A stretch of 64,000 nucleotides of DNA from VXLM01 sp965242665 (lineage in GTDB: Bacteria; Chloroflexota; Dehalococcoidia; Lucifugimonadales; VXLM01). The notes beneath the pieces are model-generated. The model did not search any database, was not told the origin of the DNA, and was given only the letters and a program-made list of their open reading frames with translations. The position numbers and the translations under genes were made by a program. The stretch is from contig OZ251484.1 of NCBI GenBank assembly GCA_965242665.1, forward strand, positions 1,798,001 to 1,862,000. The letters run 5' to 3'. Positions 16,312 through 25,854 of this stretch are shown piece by piece (positions within the stretch are counted from its first letter, which is position 1; each line of letters opens with the position of its first letter).

Positions 16312-17340
16312 CTACGGCTCGACCAGAATGCGAAACACATCCTTGTTTGGAGACATCATGCGGGCGAACCCCTTGTCGATCACCTGATCGAGACCTATCC
16401 GGTCGCTGATGAGAGGCGTCGTCCGAAGCTTGCCTTCCGCGATGAGTCCGACCGACGCTTGAACGTCCGAGCGAGTGTAGGCAAGCGACCCAATCACCGT
16501 CTTCTCCTGAGCGACGACGGAATTGAAATCGAACTCCGGCGTCGAAGTGTAGATCGCCACCAGCACGACCCGCCCCCCTCTGCGGACATATCTCACGCAA
16601 TCAGCAGGCGTCCCCCGCCCTCCGGCAGCGTCGATGACCGCGTCCGGCCCGCGTCCATCCGTCAAATCCTGCAGAGCAGACGCGGCGTCCCCTCGCCTCG
16701 CGTCGATCGTTGCATCTGCGCCCAGCCGCCGTGCCGTATCGAGGCTCAGATCCTTCACATCCACAGCGAAGACCCTCGCTCCTTGCGACTTCGCAATCTG
16801 CATCGCAAGCATCCCGACCGTGCCTACCCCAACAACCGCCACTGCCTCGCCGCGCCGAACCCCAACGCGCTGGACGCAGTGGAACGCTACGGACGACGGC
16901 TCGACAAGCGCCGCCGCCTCGCTCGACACGCTGTCCGGTAAACCAATCAACTCGTCTGCCGGCCATGCGATGTATTCCGCCAAGCCGCCGTCGCGATCGA
17001 AGCCCACTACCGCAAAGGACTCGCACTGCTGCCCGGCTCCGACCCCGCACCAAAAGCACTCCCCGCAAGCCAAAACGGTATTCAACGCAACGCGCATTCC
17101 TCGCGCAAGGTGCACCGCATCCTCCGGCAACTCGACGATAGTGCCCGTTATCTCATGCCCCGTGACAATCGGAATCTTGCCGCTGTCCAAGAACGTAGGC
17201 CCGTAGACGTACTCCTCGATGTCGGTCGCGCAAATACCGCAGAAATCCACCTTCAAAACCGCCTCGCCAGGAGCTGGACGAGGATCCGAAACAGTCTCAT
17301 ACCGCAGATCCCGATTGCCGTGATACACCATCGCCTTCAT
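16312..17340 (-). CDS. zinc-dependent medium-chain alcohol dehydrogenase
   Basis: 342 residues with the full medium-chain dehydrogenase layout. The catalytic zinc site is FCGICATDI plus GHE (residues ~33-63), the structural zinc site is the four-cysteine loop CGECFWCGVGAGQQC (~91-105), and the NAD(P) fold carries VVGVGTVGMLAMQIAK (~170-185). Closest in style to sorbitol/threonine-type dehydrogenases; substrate unknown. Position at the edge of the polysaccharide cluster could mean a sugar or polyol substrate, but this is only context. It lies 63 bp downstream of the manC-like gene, same strand. Confidence 0.85.
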   Translation of the reverse strand: MKAMVYHGNRDLRYETVSDPRPAPGEAVLKVDFCGICATDIEEYVYGPTFLDSGKIPIVTGHEITGTIVELPEDAVHLARGMRVALNTVLACGECFWCGVGAGQQCESFAVVGFDRDGGLAEYIAWPADELIGLPDSVSSEAAALVEPSSVAFHCVQRVGVRRGEAVAVVGVGTVGMLAMQIAKSQGARVFAVDVKDLSLDTARRLGADATIDARRGDAASALQDLTDGRGPDAVIDAAGGRGTPADCVRYVRRGGRVVLVAIYTSTPEFDFNSVVAQEKTVIGSLAYTRSDVQASVGLIAEGKLRTTPLISDRIGLDQVIDKGFARMMSPNKDVFRILVEP

Positions 17341-17403
17341 GAGATACTTCCCTCCTCATTCATAGAAGCATCCTGACCGGAGTCCCTCTATCCGTCCAAC
17401 CGA

Positions 17404-18870
17404 TCACCCTCGCGCAGGACGACGGTACTTATCATCGAGCCGCACGATGTCATCCTCTCCAAGATAGTCGCCCCGCTGAACTTCGATCACCTCCAACAGC
17501 CCCTCGCCAGGATTCTCCAACCGGTGCATCGTGCCCTTCGGAATCGACACGGACTCATTTTCCTGCAGCAGGAACACCTCCTCTCCCTTCGTCACTTGCG
17601 CGGTCCCTCGTACCACAACCCAATGCTCGGAACGATGTTCATGGAACTGAAGCGAAACCGACTCCCCTGGCTCGATCTCCAAACGCTTGACCTGATAACC
17701 AACCCCTGCATCGAGAACCTCGTATGCCCCCCAAGGCCTATGCACCCTGCGGTGAACGTCCGCTTCCGGCCTCCCCTCGGATCGAAGACGCTCGACGATT
17801 GCCTTGACCTCCTGCGCACGGTCCTTCGGCGCAGCCAACACCGCATCGGACGTCTCGATGACTACCATGTCGTCCAATCCAATGACAACCACCAGTCGAC
17901 TCTGACCAATGACCAGCGAATTCCTCGTAGAATCAGTGTAGACGTTTCCCTGCACGACGTTGCCCCGCCTATCTCGCAGACGCCTTTCCCAAAGCATCGA
18001 CCACGACCCAACGTCGGACCACCCCATATCGACCTGCACGACTGCCCGCCCATTCGACCCGCCCGGCGGAGAATCCGACGACCGCTCCATCACCGCATAG
18101 TCGATCGAGTCGCTGGGACACCGCAGGAACGCATCTGCATCCGGCTGGAAGAACTCGAAATAGTCGTCCCCTTTCGAGTACGCATCCCGAACCGATTCCG
18201 ATATGTCCGGTCGGTAGCGCTCGATCTGATCGAGCCACACAGACGCCCGCATCATGAAGATCCCACTGTTCCAAAGATACCCCCCAGACTCAAAGTACTC
18301 CGCCGCCGCGCGCGGATCGGGCTTCTCCACGAATGACCGGATGCAAAACGCGGATTCATCGACAGACGCAAGCGCCCCCCCCTTCTCGATGTACCCGTAC
18401 CCCGTCTCGGGAGAAGTCGGAGGAACCCCAAACGCCACCAAGGAGCCCTCGGAAGCTAGGGCGAGGCCAACTCGGAAAGCATCGACGAACCCCTGAGGCG
18501 CCGTGATCGAGTGGTCGGAATGCGTCACAAGCAAGATCGGATCGTCGCCCTCGCCAGCCTCGTCCTGCGCCCGCAGCGCCCCCAGCGTCAACGCCGGCGC
18601 CGTGTTCCGTCCCGCCGGCTCTACGATCACCCCCGTCGGTTCCGCACCTATCTCACGCAACTGATTCATGACGATGAACCGGTGCAAGTGGTTGCACACG
18701 ATGATGGGCGGAGAAGCATCCTCGATCAGATCCAAGCGCGCTATCGTATTCTGCAGCATACTCGATGAAACATCGATCAGCGGCAAGAACTGCTTCGGGT
18801 AATACTCTCTCGACAACGGCCACAATCTCGTCCCGGAACCGCCCGCAAGAATTACTGGATATACCGTCAT
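17404..18870 (-). CDS. manC: mannose-1-phosphate guanylyltransferase / mannose-6-phosphate isomerase
   Basis: 488 residues from ATG 18870, which has AGGAGG six bases upstream; a GTG at 18876 overlaps the upstream stop but lacks spacing. The N-terminal nucleotidyltransferase has GGSGTRLWPLSREYYPKQF, then the family landmarks GRNTAPA, FVEKP and WNSGIF. The C-terminal cupin domain (from residue ~370) contains RPWGAYEVLD and FHEHRSEHWVVVRG, the usual type II phosphomannose isomerase end. The bifunctional form makes GDP-mannose from mannose-6-phosphate with a phosphomannomutase, which is not present here. It immediately follows the O-antigen ligase gene, so it most likely supplies GDP-mannose or derivatives to the surface polysaccharide. 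Confidence 0.9.
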   Translation of the reverse strand: MTVYPVILAGGSGTRLWPLSREYYPKQFLPLIDVSSSMLQNTIARLDLIEDASPPIIVCNHLHRFIVMNQLREIGAEPTGVIVEPAGRNTAPALTLGALRAQDEAGEGDDPILLVTHSDHSITAPQGFVDAFRVGLALASEGSLVAFGVPPTSPETGYGYIEKGGALASVDESAFCIRSFVEKPDPRAAAEYFESGGYLWNSGIFMMRASVWLDQIERYRPDISESVRDAYSKGDDYFEFFQPDADAFLRCPSDSIDYAVMERSSDSPPGGSNGRAVVQVDMGWSDVGSWSMLWERRLRDRRGNVVQGNVYTDSTRNSLVIGQSRLVVVIGLDDMVVIETSDAVLAAPKDRAQEVKAIVERLRSEGRPEADVHRRVHRPWGAYEVLDAGVGYQVKRLEIEPGESVSLQFHEHRSEHWVVVRGTAQVTKGEEVFLLQENESVSIPKGTMHRLENPGEGLLEVIEVQRGDYLGEDDIVRLDDKYRRPARG

Positions 18871-18872
18871 CG

Positions 18873-21116
18873 TCACCCTCCTGCCCCTGACCTGCGCCGT
18901 TGTTCCATCTGACTCTCGATCGAACCGCGCAAGAGCTTGAAATGCCTCGCCGTTTTCGGCGCTTCCATGAGGTAGGCCTCTATGACATCCAACGCCCCTT
19001 CCGGATCACCCTCCACAAAACGCTGTGCAGCCAACATCCGATGTACCTCCACCCTCCATGGAGCCAACTCGGCCGCCCTGTCCGCCAACACGCGCGCGCG
19101 CGAAATGAACGTACGATCCTGTCTCCCAATCACCTGGTAGAAGGCTGCCGTCGCAGCCACGACCCTCCACTCCTCCGGCTCCGCCGCCATCCCCTCCCCC
19201 CCGTGCGCCTCCACGATCTCGAACGCCACTAGCGCCTCATCCGCGTCTAGTTCGCCCCAATTCTGCCCGATCTGCTGAATCATCAATATCCGAACGTAGT
19301 GCCCCAACGGAGGGAAAGTGTCCACTGCATCCTCGAACTTCTGGAACCTCTCCTCCCAAGCCAAGGCGTCATCAAACGCATCGTTGGCGTACGTCGAAGC
19401 CATGAAGGTTCGAACGTTGACGAAGAACATCACCAAGACAACCGCCGCTGCCGCGGCGAATGCCCCCGCCCACGCTGCAGACCACGCGTTCGTCCCCGCG
19501 CGAAAGGACGCCGATAGTCTGGCGCGCCACGCAGCAGCCGCGTTCGCAGCCGTTCGCAATGGCCCAAGCGCAGCGAGACCGTCCACAGAATTCGCCGATC
19601 CGCGCTTCCGCCTAGACCTCGAAGCATCCTCTCCCAACGCCAGCGACCCGAGGAAGACCACGAAGGCCGCAAGCGCGAAGAACTGCGGCGCGGTCCCCGG
19701 CGTGTCGAACAAGAAGATGTTCTGCATGAAATAGGCGACGAGCGCCCCGCCCAACAGCATCGCAAACACCTGCCTGCCCCCCTCCAAGAAGCGCACCTTC
19801 CGTACGAATACCACCAACATGAACACCCAAACCGCCGTATACCCAGCGAGTCCCAACAAACCCTTCGTTGAAATCTCCTCGATCGGCTTGTTATGCGCCT
19901 GATCGAAGGAAACGATGACATCCTGGGCGAAGACCTCTGGGTAGGCGTAACGGTCGTAGGCGATGGCATAGTTCTCCGGACCCCATCCAAGCACTGGACG
20001 GTTGAGCGCCGCCTCCAGTCCAATCTGTGCAGAAGTGAATCGACCAATCGCGCTCAGGTTCCGCACCCCCGTGCCCGTCCACCGCTCGACCATCGTCCCG
20101 AACCCTTCGATCGACTCTGCCCCAGAGAAAGACAGCGCGGTGAAGAAGGCCAACAAAGCCGCAAACAGCACCGCGAACGCCGCCGTCCCTATCTTCATAG
20201 CCACCCGCAGCCGCGAACTGCCCCCCCACGCACCGAACATGACCCCGCACGCCAGCACCCCCAGCGCCAATGCAATCACCGGCCCGCGCGTGGCGCTGAT
20301 ATACATGACGACGATATCCAGCACAATCGCGGCCGCCAAATACGCCCGCCAAATCCACGGCCGAGCCGCGCTGAATACCGCCAACAATCTCCCGCCGCCC
20401 GAGGCCTGCCGCCGCCGAGTGCGCCGCGTTCTCTGCCCCGCCTCCCTCTCTCGCGCCCGACCAACGAACGACCACGCAAGCAACGCCGCGGCGATGAACC
20501 CATTCACTATCACATAGCCGCCGACATACGTCGGATTGCCAAGAGTAACGTCCAATCGAAAGCTTCTCCAAGGAGGAACTTCGTAATGGAGATAAGCGAA
20601 CGTATCGCCCAAGAACCCGGTCAGTTCGATCTCGAACAACTGATACAAGAATTGATCCAGACTCAGCAGACCAACCACGACACCCACGCCGACGTTGAAA
20701 TTCAGAAACGCCCTCCAATGCCCCCACGTCCGAAGCATCGACGCCAACAGGAGGACGAAAGTGAACCAATGCGCCAGATCGACCCAACCCTGCATCCGCT
20801 CATAGGTAGACCACATGCTCCGCGTCGGACTGATCGAAAAGACCGTCGCCAACAGCGCGATCAGAACGTATACCCCCAACGCCGCAAGGATCCACGACCT
20901 CGGAAACCGATACGACGAATCCTTCAACAGGAGAATCACCCACAGGCCAAACGCGATCTCGATGAGAATCCGCGTCCACAACGTCTTCCCCACCACGAAC
21001 GGGAAGAACGTCTCCGGTAGCGGGTGCGTAGTCACGATCAACGGAGACACCATTACCAAAGCCAGAACGACTCGAATCGTGACCGCCAAGATCGTGACTC
21101 CCGAACGCGATTCCAT
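18873..21116 (-). CDS. O-antigen ligase / Wzy-type polymerase family membrane protein
   Basis: 747 residues, longer than typical ligases because of a large C-terminal soluble part. About ten or more membrane helices span residues 10-500 and one more lies at ~560-580. The conserved Wzy_C-type loop is visible as RPVLGWGPENYA and then DQAHNKPIEEISTKGLLGLA (residues ~380-425). The C-terminal ~170 residues are helical and TPR-like (ARVLADRAAELAPWRVEVHR), a combination known in family members with periplasmic TPRs. Role: polymerising or ligating surface glycans in the membrane. The stop at 18873 lies inside the manC ribosome site region, so the two are tightly linked. Confidence 0.8.
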   Translation of the reverse strand: MESRSGVTILAVTIRVVLALVMVSPLIVTTHPLPETFFPFVVGKTLWTRILIEIAFGLWVILLLKDSSYRFPRSWILAALGVYVLIALLATVFSISPTRSMWSTYERMQGWVDLAHWFTFVLLLASMLRTWGHWRAFLNFNVGVGVVVGLLSLDQFLYQLFEIELTGFLGDTFAYLHYEVPPWRSFRLDVTLGNPTYVGGYVIVNGFIAAALLAWSFVGRAREREAGQRTRRTRRRQASGGGRLLAVFSAARPWIWRAYLAAAIVLDIVVMYISATRGPVIALALGVLACGVMFGAWGGSSRLRVAMKIGTAAFAVLFAALLAFFTALSFSGAESIEGFGTMVERWTGTGVRNLSAIGRFTSAQIGLEAALNRPVLGWGPENYAIAYDRYAYPEVFAQDVIVSFDQAHNKPIEEISTKGLLGLAGYTAVWVFMLVVFVRKVRFLEGGRQVFAMLLGGALVAYFMQNIFLFDTPGTAPQFFALAAFVVFLGSLALGEDASRSRRKRGSANSVDGLAALGPLRTAANAAAAWRARLSASFRAGTNAWSAAWAGAFAAAAAVVLVMFFVNVRTFMASTYANDAFDDALAWEERFQKFEDAVDTFPPLGHYVRILMIQQIGQNWGELDADEALVAFEIVEAHGGEGMAAEPEEWRVVAATAAFYQVIGRQDRTFISRARVLADRAAELAPWRVEVHRMLAAQRFVEGDPEGALDVIEAYLMEAPKTARHFKLLRGSIESQMEQRRRSGAGG

Positions 21117-21121
21117 AGACC

Positions 21122-22045
21122 CTACGCCACCATGCCTCTCATATGCTCGACCGTCTCCTCCAACCCGTCCAACAGACTAACGTCTGCGTTCCAACCCAGC
21201 ACGCGCCGAGCCTTGGAAGGATCGAGCACGACGCCCCGCACATCGCCCGGCCTCGGCGCCCCATAGACCGGTTCTTTCCCAGGCCCAATCAAGCCCCGCA
21301 GACTCCGAAACAACTCGTTCACCGTAGTTCCAACTCCCGTCGCCACGTTCACGGATATGGAATCGTCATACTCCATCGCCATACCATGCGCGCGAACCAC
21401 GTCCCGGATATACACATAGTCCCTCGTCTGCTCCCCGTCTCCAAATATGTGCACGGCCTCCCCAGCTAGCATCGAACCAACGAATATCGCTACCACTCCC
21501 GCCTCGCCATGCGGATCCTGCCGAGGACCGTACACGTTGCCAAGCCGCAGAGCCTTGACAGGAATCGAACTCGGCAGCAGGATGCGGAAATACGACTCCG
21601 ACGTCCACTTGCTCAGCGCATAGCCGCTCACTGGTTGTATCGGATGCTCCTCGTCGCACGGCAGATAGACCGGCTCCCCGTACAGCGCTCCCCCCGTATT
21701 GATGTATACCACCTGCTCGCACTCGGCTTCCACTGCTGCCCGGCAAACATTCAATCCCCCCATGATGTTCACCCGCGCGTCTCGATCCGGCTCCCGCATG
21801 GAAACGGAAACCGACGACTGCGCGGCCGCGTGCGATATGACGTCTGGACGAAACGACTTCGCCATCTCCACGAAATGCGGACCCGCCACGTCCACCTCGG
21901 CCAACTCGACCTCATCAGGCAAATTCGAGCCCGCCCCCGTAGAAAGGTCATCCACCACCATCACCTCATGCCCTCGCCCCAACAGACCGTCTACGACATG
22001 CGACCCAACGAATCCTGCGCCGCCCGTTACAAGTACCCGGGACAT
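21122..22045 (-). CDS. NAD-dependent nucleotide-sugar epimerase/dehydratase
   Basis: 307 residues from ATG 22045, which has GGAGGG upstream; the frame is open for 56 more codons but that part has no family match. Extended short-chain dehydrogenase: N-terminal Rossmann motif VTGGAGFVGSHVVDGLLGRG, NAD-binding D-D-L-S-T-G, SHAAAQSSVSVS, and active site tyrosine in YALSKWTSE (YxxxK), followed by LRLGNVYGPRQDPHGEAGVV. Closest in pattern to UDP-glucose 4-epimerase-like enzymes, but the exact sugar cannot be told. It is the first gene of the minus-strand arm of the polysaccharide cluster, 5 bp from the ligase gene. Confidence 0.88.
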   Translation of the reverse strand: MSRVLVTGGAGFVGSHVVDGLLGRGHEVMVVDDLSTGAGSNLPDEVELAEVDVAGPHFVEMAKSFRPDVISHAAAQSSVSVSMREPDRDARVNIMGGLNVCRAAVEAECEQVVYINTGGALYGEPVYLPCDEEHPIQPVSGYALSKWTSESYFRILLPSSIPVKALRLGNVYGPRQDPHGEAGVVAIFVGSMLAGEAVHIFGDGEQTRDYVYIRDVVRAHGMAMEYDDSISVNVATGVGTTVNELFRSLRGLIGPGKEPVYGAPRPGDVRGVVLDPSKARRVLGWNADVSLLDGLEETVEHMRGMVA

Positions 22046-22468
22046 AGTCCCTCCTTCCAATCCGATGCGTCCTCGGTAGCCCGCCCCCTCATAGTACACG
22101 ACTGGGGAGCCGTTTGACTCGTCGCGGCGGGTTGCCCCCACCCCGTAAATCCACCCGGATCCGCCCGTCATTCTACCCACCCACGCCATCCTCGCGAAAG
22201 CAGACCTTTGCACAACTCGAGTGACGGCGGGGAGTTTTCACCATCACCCTGGCTCTATCCCTTCAATAGGAACGCCTATACCATGACAAATCAAACGGAA
22301 CCACGCCGTGACATTATCCTACTCCTATGATACGTTGTCACCTGATACTCCCGTATGACGCGAAACTATCCGGTCACCATTGGGAGATCCCATACCCCGC
22401 GTCAGGAGCTGGATCGGAACAGCTGCGGCGGGCATGAACCCTTTCGATCGTCGAAACGCTGCGTGAAT
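22046..22468. other. intergenic region between divergent polysaccharide arms
   Basis: About 420 bp separates the divergent epimerase and glycosyltransferase genes, so promoters for both arms should lie here. It contains a one-ended copy (about 22200-22270) of the MITE-like element at 23744-23867. I see no convincing gene; the plus-strand frame from 22355 is the unlikely upstream extension of the glycosyltransferase. Confidence 0.5.
22200..22270. repeat. partial copy of a MITE-like element
   Basis: AGACCTTTGCACAACTC, GGAGTTTTCACCATCACCC and CTATCCCTTCAATAGGAA align with AGACCTTGGCATAACTC, GGAGTTTTCACACTCACCC and CTCTCCCTTCAAAGGAAA at 23746-23815. No matching second terminal repeat is found downstream, so this copy is truncated. 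Confidence 0.6.
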
Positions 22469-23710
22469 ATGGCCGCACAGGATAACCTCCACATTGGATT
22501 GGTGCTTCCCAGCCTAGAAGGCGGCGGAGCGGAACGAGTCGTCCTCACCTTGGCCAAATCGCTCATCGAGCGCGGACACACCGTAGACCTTGTAATGGAA
22601 CGCATCGCCGGACAGTACCGGAAACATATTCCGAAAGGACTCCGACTGTACCATCCTAGCCCATGGAATGCGGATCGCGAACTACTCCGCTACTGGCGCT
22701 CCCGCGACGTCCATATGCAGGCTTTGACCATCAACCCAATAGGAGCGCTCTGGTCATGGGTCGCCCTCGATCGAAAGCGCCTAGGCATCCGCGTCAGGCG
22801 CAGATACGCCCTCTACGCCTATAGCATCGCTCGGTACATTCGCAAAGCCCGCCCCAACCTACTCTTGTCAGCCCTGCCGAATGGAAACTCGCCCGCCGTC
22901 TACGCGGTAGAGTTGACCGACCGCTCCGTTCCTCTCGTCGTTTCCGTACACAACAACATGAGCCGGAGCTACGTCGGAGACCGATTGCACACCGCCAGAG
23001 CCCTCTATCCCAGGGCAGACGCCGTGGTCGCAGTCTCAAGAGGCCTGCGCTGCAACGTGCAAGAGTCATTGGGGATCGAACCAGAGGCCGTTCACGCCAT
23101 CTACAACCCCATATCCGCCTCCGATATACGGCAGATGGCGCAAGAGCCCTCACCGCATCCCTGGCTGATGGACGGCGAGCCGCCAGTCATCCTGAGCGTC
23201 GGGCGAGAGGCCGCCGCCAAGGACTACCTCACCCTCGTTCGAGCGTTCGGGATGACGCGCCACAAGGTCCGCGCTCGGATGCTCATCATGGGGAGCTTCT
23301 CGGAGTCGTACCGCAACGAATTGATTTCCGAGGCGCACCGCAGCGGCGCGGCGGAAGACCTGGGCTTCGCAGACTTCGACGAGAACCCGTTTCGTTACAT
23401 GCGCAGGGCAAGCCTGTTCGCGCTCTCCTCTCACTGGGAAGGGTTGCCGACAGTACTCATCGAAGCCCTGGCCTGCGGGAAGCCCATCGTGAGCACCGAT
23501 ACCCCCTACGGGCCGCGTGAAATCCTCGAAGAGGGAAAATGGGGCAAACTTACTCCGGTCGGAGACAGCTCCGCCATGGCGCAAGCGATGATCGAAACCC
23601 TGCAAGGCGACCACCCTCCGGAAGAAGCGCTCCTCCGACGCGCAGAAGACTTTTCCCCCGAGCAGGCCACCAATGCGTACCTGGGTCTATTCCAAAAAGT
23701 GATACGCTAG
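22469..23710 (+). CDS. GT4-type glycosyltransferase
   Basis: About 413 residues from ATG 22469; the frame starts at 22355 but the first 38 residues have no family character. The start is uncertain because no strong ribosome site precedes either. The N-terminal domain begins HIGLVLPSLEGGGAERVVLT, the donor-independent glycine-rich loop of GT-B enzymes. The C-terminal domain has VILSVGREAAAKDYLTLVRA and the E-x7-E pattern (SHWEGLPTVLIEALACGKPI). It should transfer a sugar from a nucleotide donor to a lipid-linked glycan at the cytoplasmic membrane. First gene of the plus-strand arm of the cluster. Confidence 0.85.
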   Translation: MAAQDNLHIGLVLPSLEGGGAERVVLTLAKSLIERGHTVDLVMERIAGQYRKHIPKGLRLYHPSPWNADRELLRYWRSRDVHMQALTINPIGALWSWVALDRKRLGIRVRRRYALYAYSIARYIRKARPNLLLSALPNGNSPAVYAVELTDRSVPLVVSVHNNMSRSYVGDRLHTARALYPRADAVVAVSRGLRCNVQESLGIEPEAVHAIYNPISASDIRQMAQEPSPHPWLMDGEPPVILSVGREAAAKDYLTLVRAFGMTRHKVRARMLIMGSFSESYRNELISEAHRSGAAEDLGFADFDENPFRYMRRASLFALSSHWEGLPTVLIEALACGKPIVSTDTPYGPREILEEGKWGKLTPVGDSSAMAQAMIETLQGDHPPEEALLRRAEDFSPEQATNAYLGLFQKVIR

Positions 23711-23743
23711 CTTGTGCTGACATCCTTCATCACTCCCGCGAGA

Positions 23744-23867
23744 GGAGACCTTGGCATAACTCAATTGGCGGTGAGGAGTTTTCACACTCACCCTAGATCT
23801 CTCCCTTCAAAGGAAATGTGATAGAACTAGCTAACTTCACGCCACTGATGGTTATGCAAAGGTCTCC
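23744..23867. mobile_element. MITE-like element with 17 bp terminal inverted repeats
   Basis: GGAGACCTTGGCATAAC (23744-23760) and GTTATGCAAAGGTCTCC (23851-23867) are inverted repeats with one mismatch, 124 bp end to end. No coding capacity. The left half is related to 22200-22270. It lies between the glycosyltransferase and flippase genes. No clear target-site duplication is visible. Confidence 0.6.
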
Positions 23868-23891
23868 GAGAGCGAGAACCCAGTACGAATC

Positions 23892-25214
23892 TTGAACAAC
23901 TCTCTCATCGCCCGCCTCCTTCCCGCCTCGGATCGGCGCGCGGCGCGGCAGACCCTTTGGATGGGCGCCATTACAGCGGTGCAGGTCTTGGGCGGACTGG
24001 CGCAAGTGTCCATCTCCGCGCGAATACTCGGCCCGGAAGGCTTTGGCATCCTTGCCGTCATCATGGCCAGCGCCGCGCTCATCTTCGGACTCACTGCCCT
24101 GCCTGGCGGCAGCGCAGTGACAACCTTCGTAACCCGCGGCCTCGCAGAAGGACGTCCGGAAGAAGCATCCCGCATCCTGCGCTTCGCCCTAGTCGTGTCC
24201 ATAGGACTGTCTCTCGTTGCCTACACCGTCATTGCCGCCCTCGCCTTCATGGCCGCCGGCCTACTGGGAATCGATCAAGCATACGCGGACGCCGCCCTGC
24301 TCTACGGCGTCACAGGTGTGCTGATGTCCACGCAAACGGAAACCCTAGGCGTGCTGCGGGTCGCAGACCGCATGTGGCTCGGCCTCGCGGTTACCCTCGC
24401 AAGCGCGTCGACCCGCGTCGCGCTCCTTGCGGCTGCGTTGGCCACTGGAGACGGCGACCTGCAGACGGTAGTCCTCGCCCACGTCGCCGGCGCGGCGGTT
24501 TACGGAGCAGGAATGTTCATCGCGGCCGCGGTATCCGCGCCGCATGCAGGCATGACAGGCTTCCTGCGCTCGTCATCACTCAAAGTCCCCGCAGACGTGC
24601 TGCGATTCCAAACCGGAACGTTCGGCAGAACCGCCGTCAGCGCATTGGCGCGCCACGTAGACACCATCATGGTAGCGCAATTCGCAGGCGCGGCAGACGC
24701 CGGCATCTACCGCGCGGCGCGGCAGATCATGGACAACGTAGGAAGCCCCGTCCCCCTCCTCGTGAGCGGAGTGCAGCCCGAATACAGCAAGCAATGGTAT
24801 TCGCGTCAGGGCCCCGCCCTCCGCCGCATAGCGCTCCGTTTCACCATCCTGGCTGCCGTAGTAGCTGCAGCCATATTCGGACTCCTGGCCGTCTTTCGCG
24901 AACCTATGATCCAGCTGATCCTGGGCGGCGACTTCTCCGGCGCCGCGCCGCTGCTGTTGATTCTCATTCCGTTCGCGTTTGTCGCCAGCAGCGCGGCCGT
25001 CCTCAATGTGCTGCCCGTAGCAACCGGACGCGCTTGGCAGACGACAGGCGCCCTGGCGGCCGGACTGGCCGCATCCGCCGCGGCCATGGTGTGGTTGGCC
25101 CCTCTATACGGCGCAGAAGGCGCCGCCTGGGCAAGAACGACATACACCATAGTTTCCACCTTGATCCTGCTCCCGTTCGCAATCTCCGTACTCCGGCAAA
25201 GCTACCGGCTATAA
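23892..25214 (+). CDS. polysaccharide flippase (Wzx-like, MOP superfamily)
   Basis: 440 residues with about 12-14 hydrophobic helices evenly spaced over the whole length. The start is typical of oligosaccharide flippases: TLWMGAITAVQVLGGLAQVS, then ARILGPEGFGILAVIMA, and a central HVDTIMVAQFAGAADAGIYR. These proteins move undecaprenyl-linked repeat units across the membrane. The annotated start is TTG 23892, which has no good ribosome site; the next candidate is ATG 23961 (M24), which would shorten only the pre-helix segment. It follows the MITE-like element and should act with the ligase/polymerase at 18873-21116. Confidence 0.85.
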   Translation: MNNSLIARLLPASDRRAARQTLWMGAITAVQVLGGLAQVSISARILGPEGFGILAVIMASAALIFGLTALPGGSAVTTFVTRGLAEGRPEEASRILRFALVVSIGLSLVAYTVIAALAFMAAGLLGIDQAYADAALLYGVTGVLMSTQTETLGVLRVADRMWLGLAVTLASASTRVALLAAALATGDGDLQTVVLAHVAGAAVYGAGMFIAAAVSAPHAGMTGFLRSSSLKVPADVLRFQTGTFGRTAVSALARHVDTIMVAQFAGAADAGIYRAARQIMDNVGSPVPLLVSGVQPEYSKQWYSRQGPALRRIALRFTILAAVVAAAIFGLLAVFREPMIQLILGGDFSGAAPLLLILIPFAFVASSAAVLNVLPVATGRAWQTTGALAAGLAASAAAMVWLAPLYGAEGAAWARTTYTIVSTLILLPFAISVLRQSYRL

Positions 25215-25324
25215 TGGCAACTCCAAGCGATACTTCCAATCCGCTGCGACCTGGGGCAATCCATGCCGACAAAGTAAGCAGAACCGAAAGCGAGAACGCA
25301 TAGCGCCACGTTTCAAAATACCAG

Positions 25325-25330
25325 TATAAT
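25325..25330 (+). promoter_or_regulatory. candidate -10 box of the HEPN gene pair
   Basis: TATAAT at 25325-25330, 34 bases upstream of the TTG start at 25364. No good -35 at 17 bases. If used, the HEPN pair has its own promoter, separate from the polysaccharide genes around it. Confidence 0.4.
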
Positions 25331-25363
25331 AGAGGTTCGGAAGAACCTTGAGAGGCAATCCGC

Positions 25364-25839
25364 TTGGATCCGGACGACCTGATAGAAATCGCTCGGCAAC
25401 TCGCGGACGAGTCGGTCGCTGGAGGCCGCGGCCGTCCGAGGCATGCCTGGTTGCGACGCGCAGTAAGCACGACGTACTACGCCTTGTTCCATACCATGGC
25501 CCGTTGCGGCGCAGACATGCTGGCCGGATCCACCGCAGCCAACCTGCCTGGAGGCAGGCGTACCGCGCCCTAGAACACGGACACGCCAAAAATCAGTGCA
25601 GCAACAAAACCGTCATGGGGAAATTTCCGAAGGAGATACAAAGCATCGGTCGGACGTTCGTTGAAATGCAGGGACAGCGCCACACGGCCGACTACGATCC
25701 GTCGACAACCTATTACCGTGATGAAGTAATGCAACTCATTGACGTAACCCAGAAAGCCATGACTGACTTCCAAAATACCACACCCGCGGACCGAAAGGCG
25801 TTCGCAATCTACGTCCTCCTCAAAACACGGAGCGATTAG
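25364..25839 (+). CDS. HEPN-domain-like protein, frame broken by one base
   Basis: From TTG 25364 (AGAGG nine bases upstream) the protein reads DPDDLIEIARQLADES, then AVSTTYYALFHTMARCGADM, the first helices of a HEPN fold. At about 25534 the frame changes to RSQPAWRQAYRALEHGHAKN, then ends KAFAIYVLLKTRSD at 25839. Inserting one C (ACC CGC AGC) joins the halves into a single ~158-residue protein. RALEHGH fits the loose R-x(4-6)-H pattern of HEPN ribonucleases. HEPN proteins are common toxins and defence effectors. A 108-residue acidic protein follows after 15 bp. Function is inferred; the frameshift may be an assembly error. Confidence 0.6.
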
Positions 25840-25854
25840 ACAGGAGGCCGCCGC

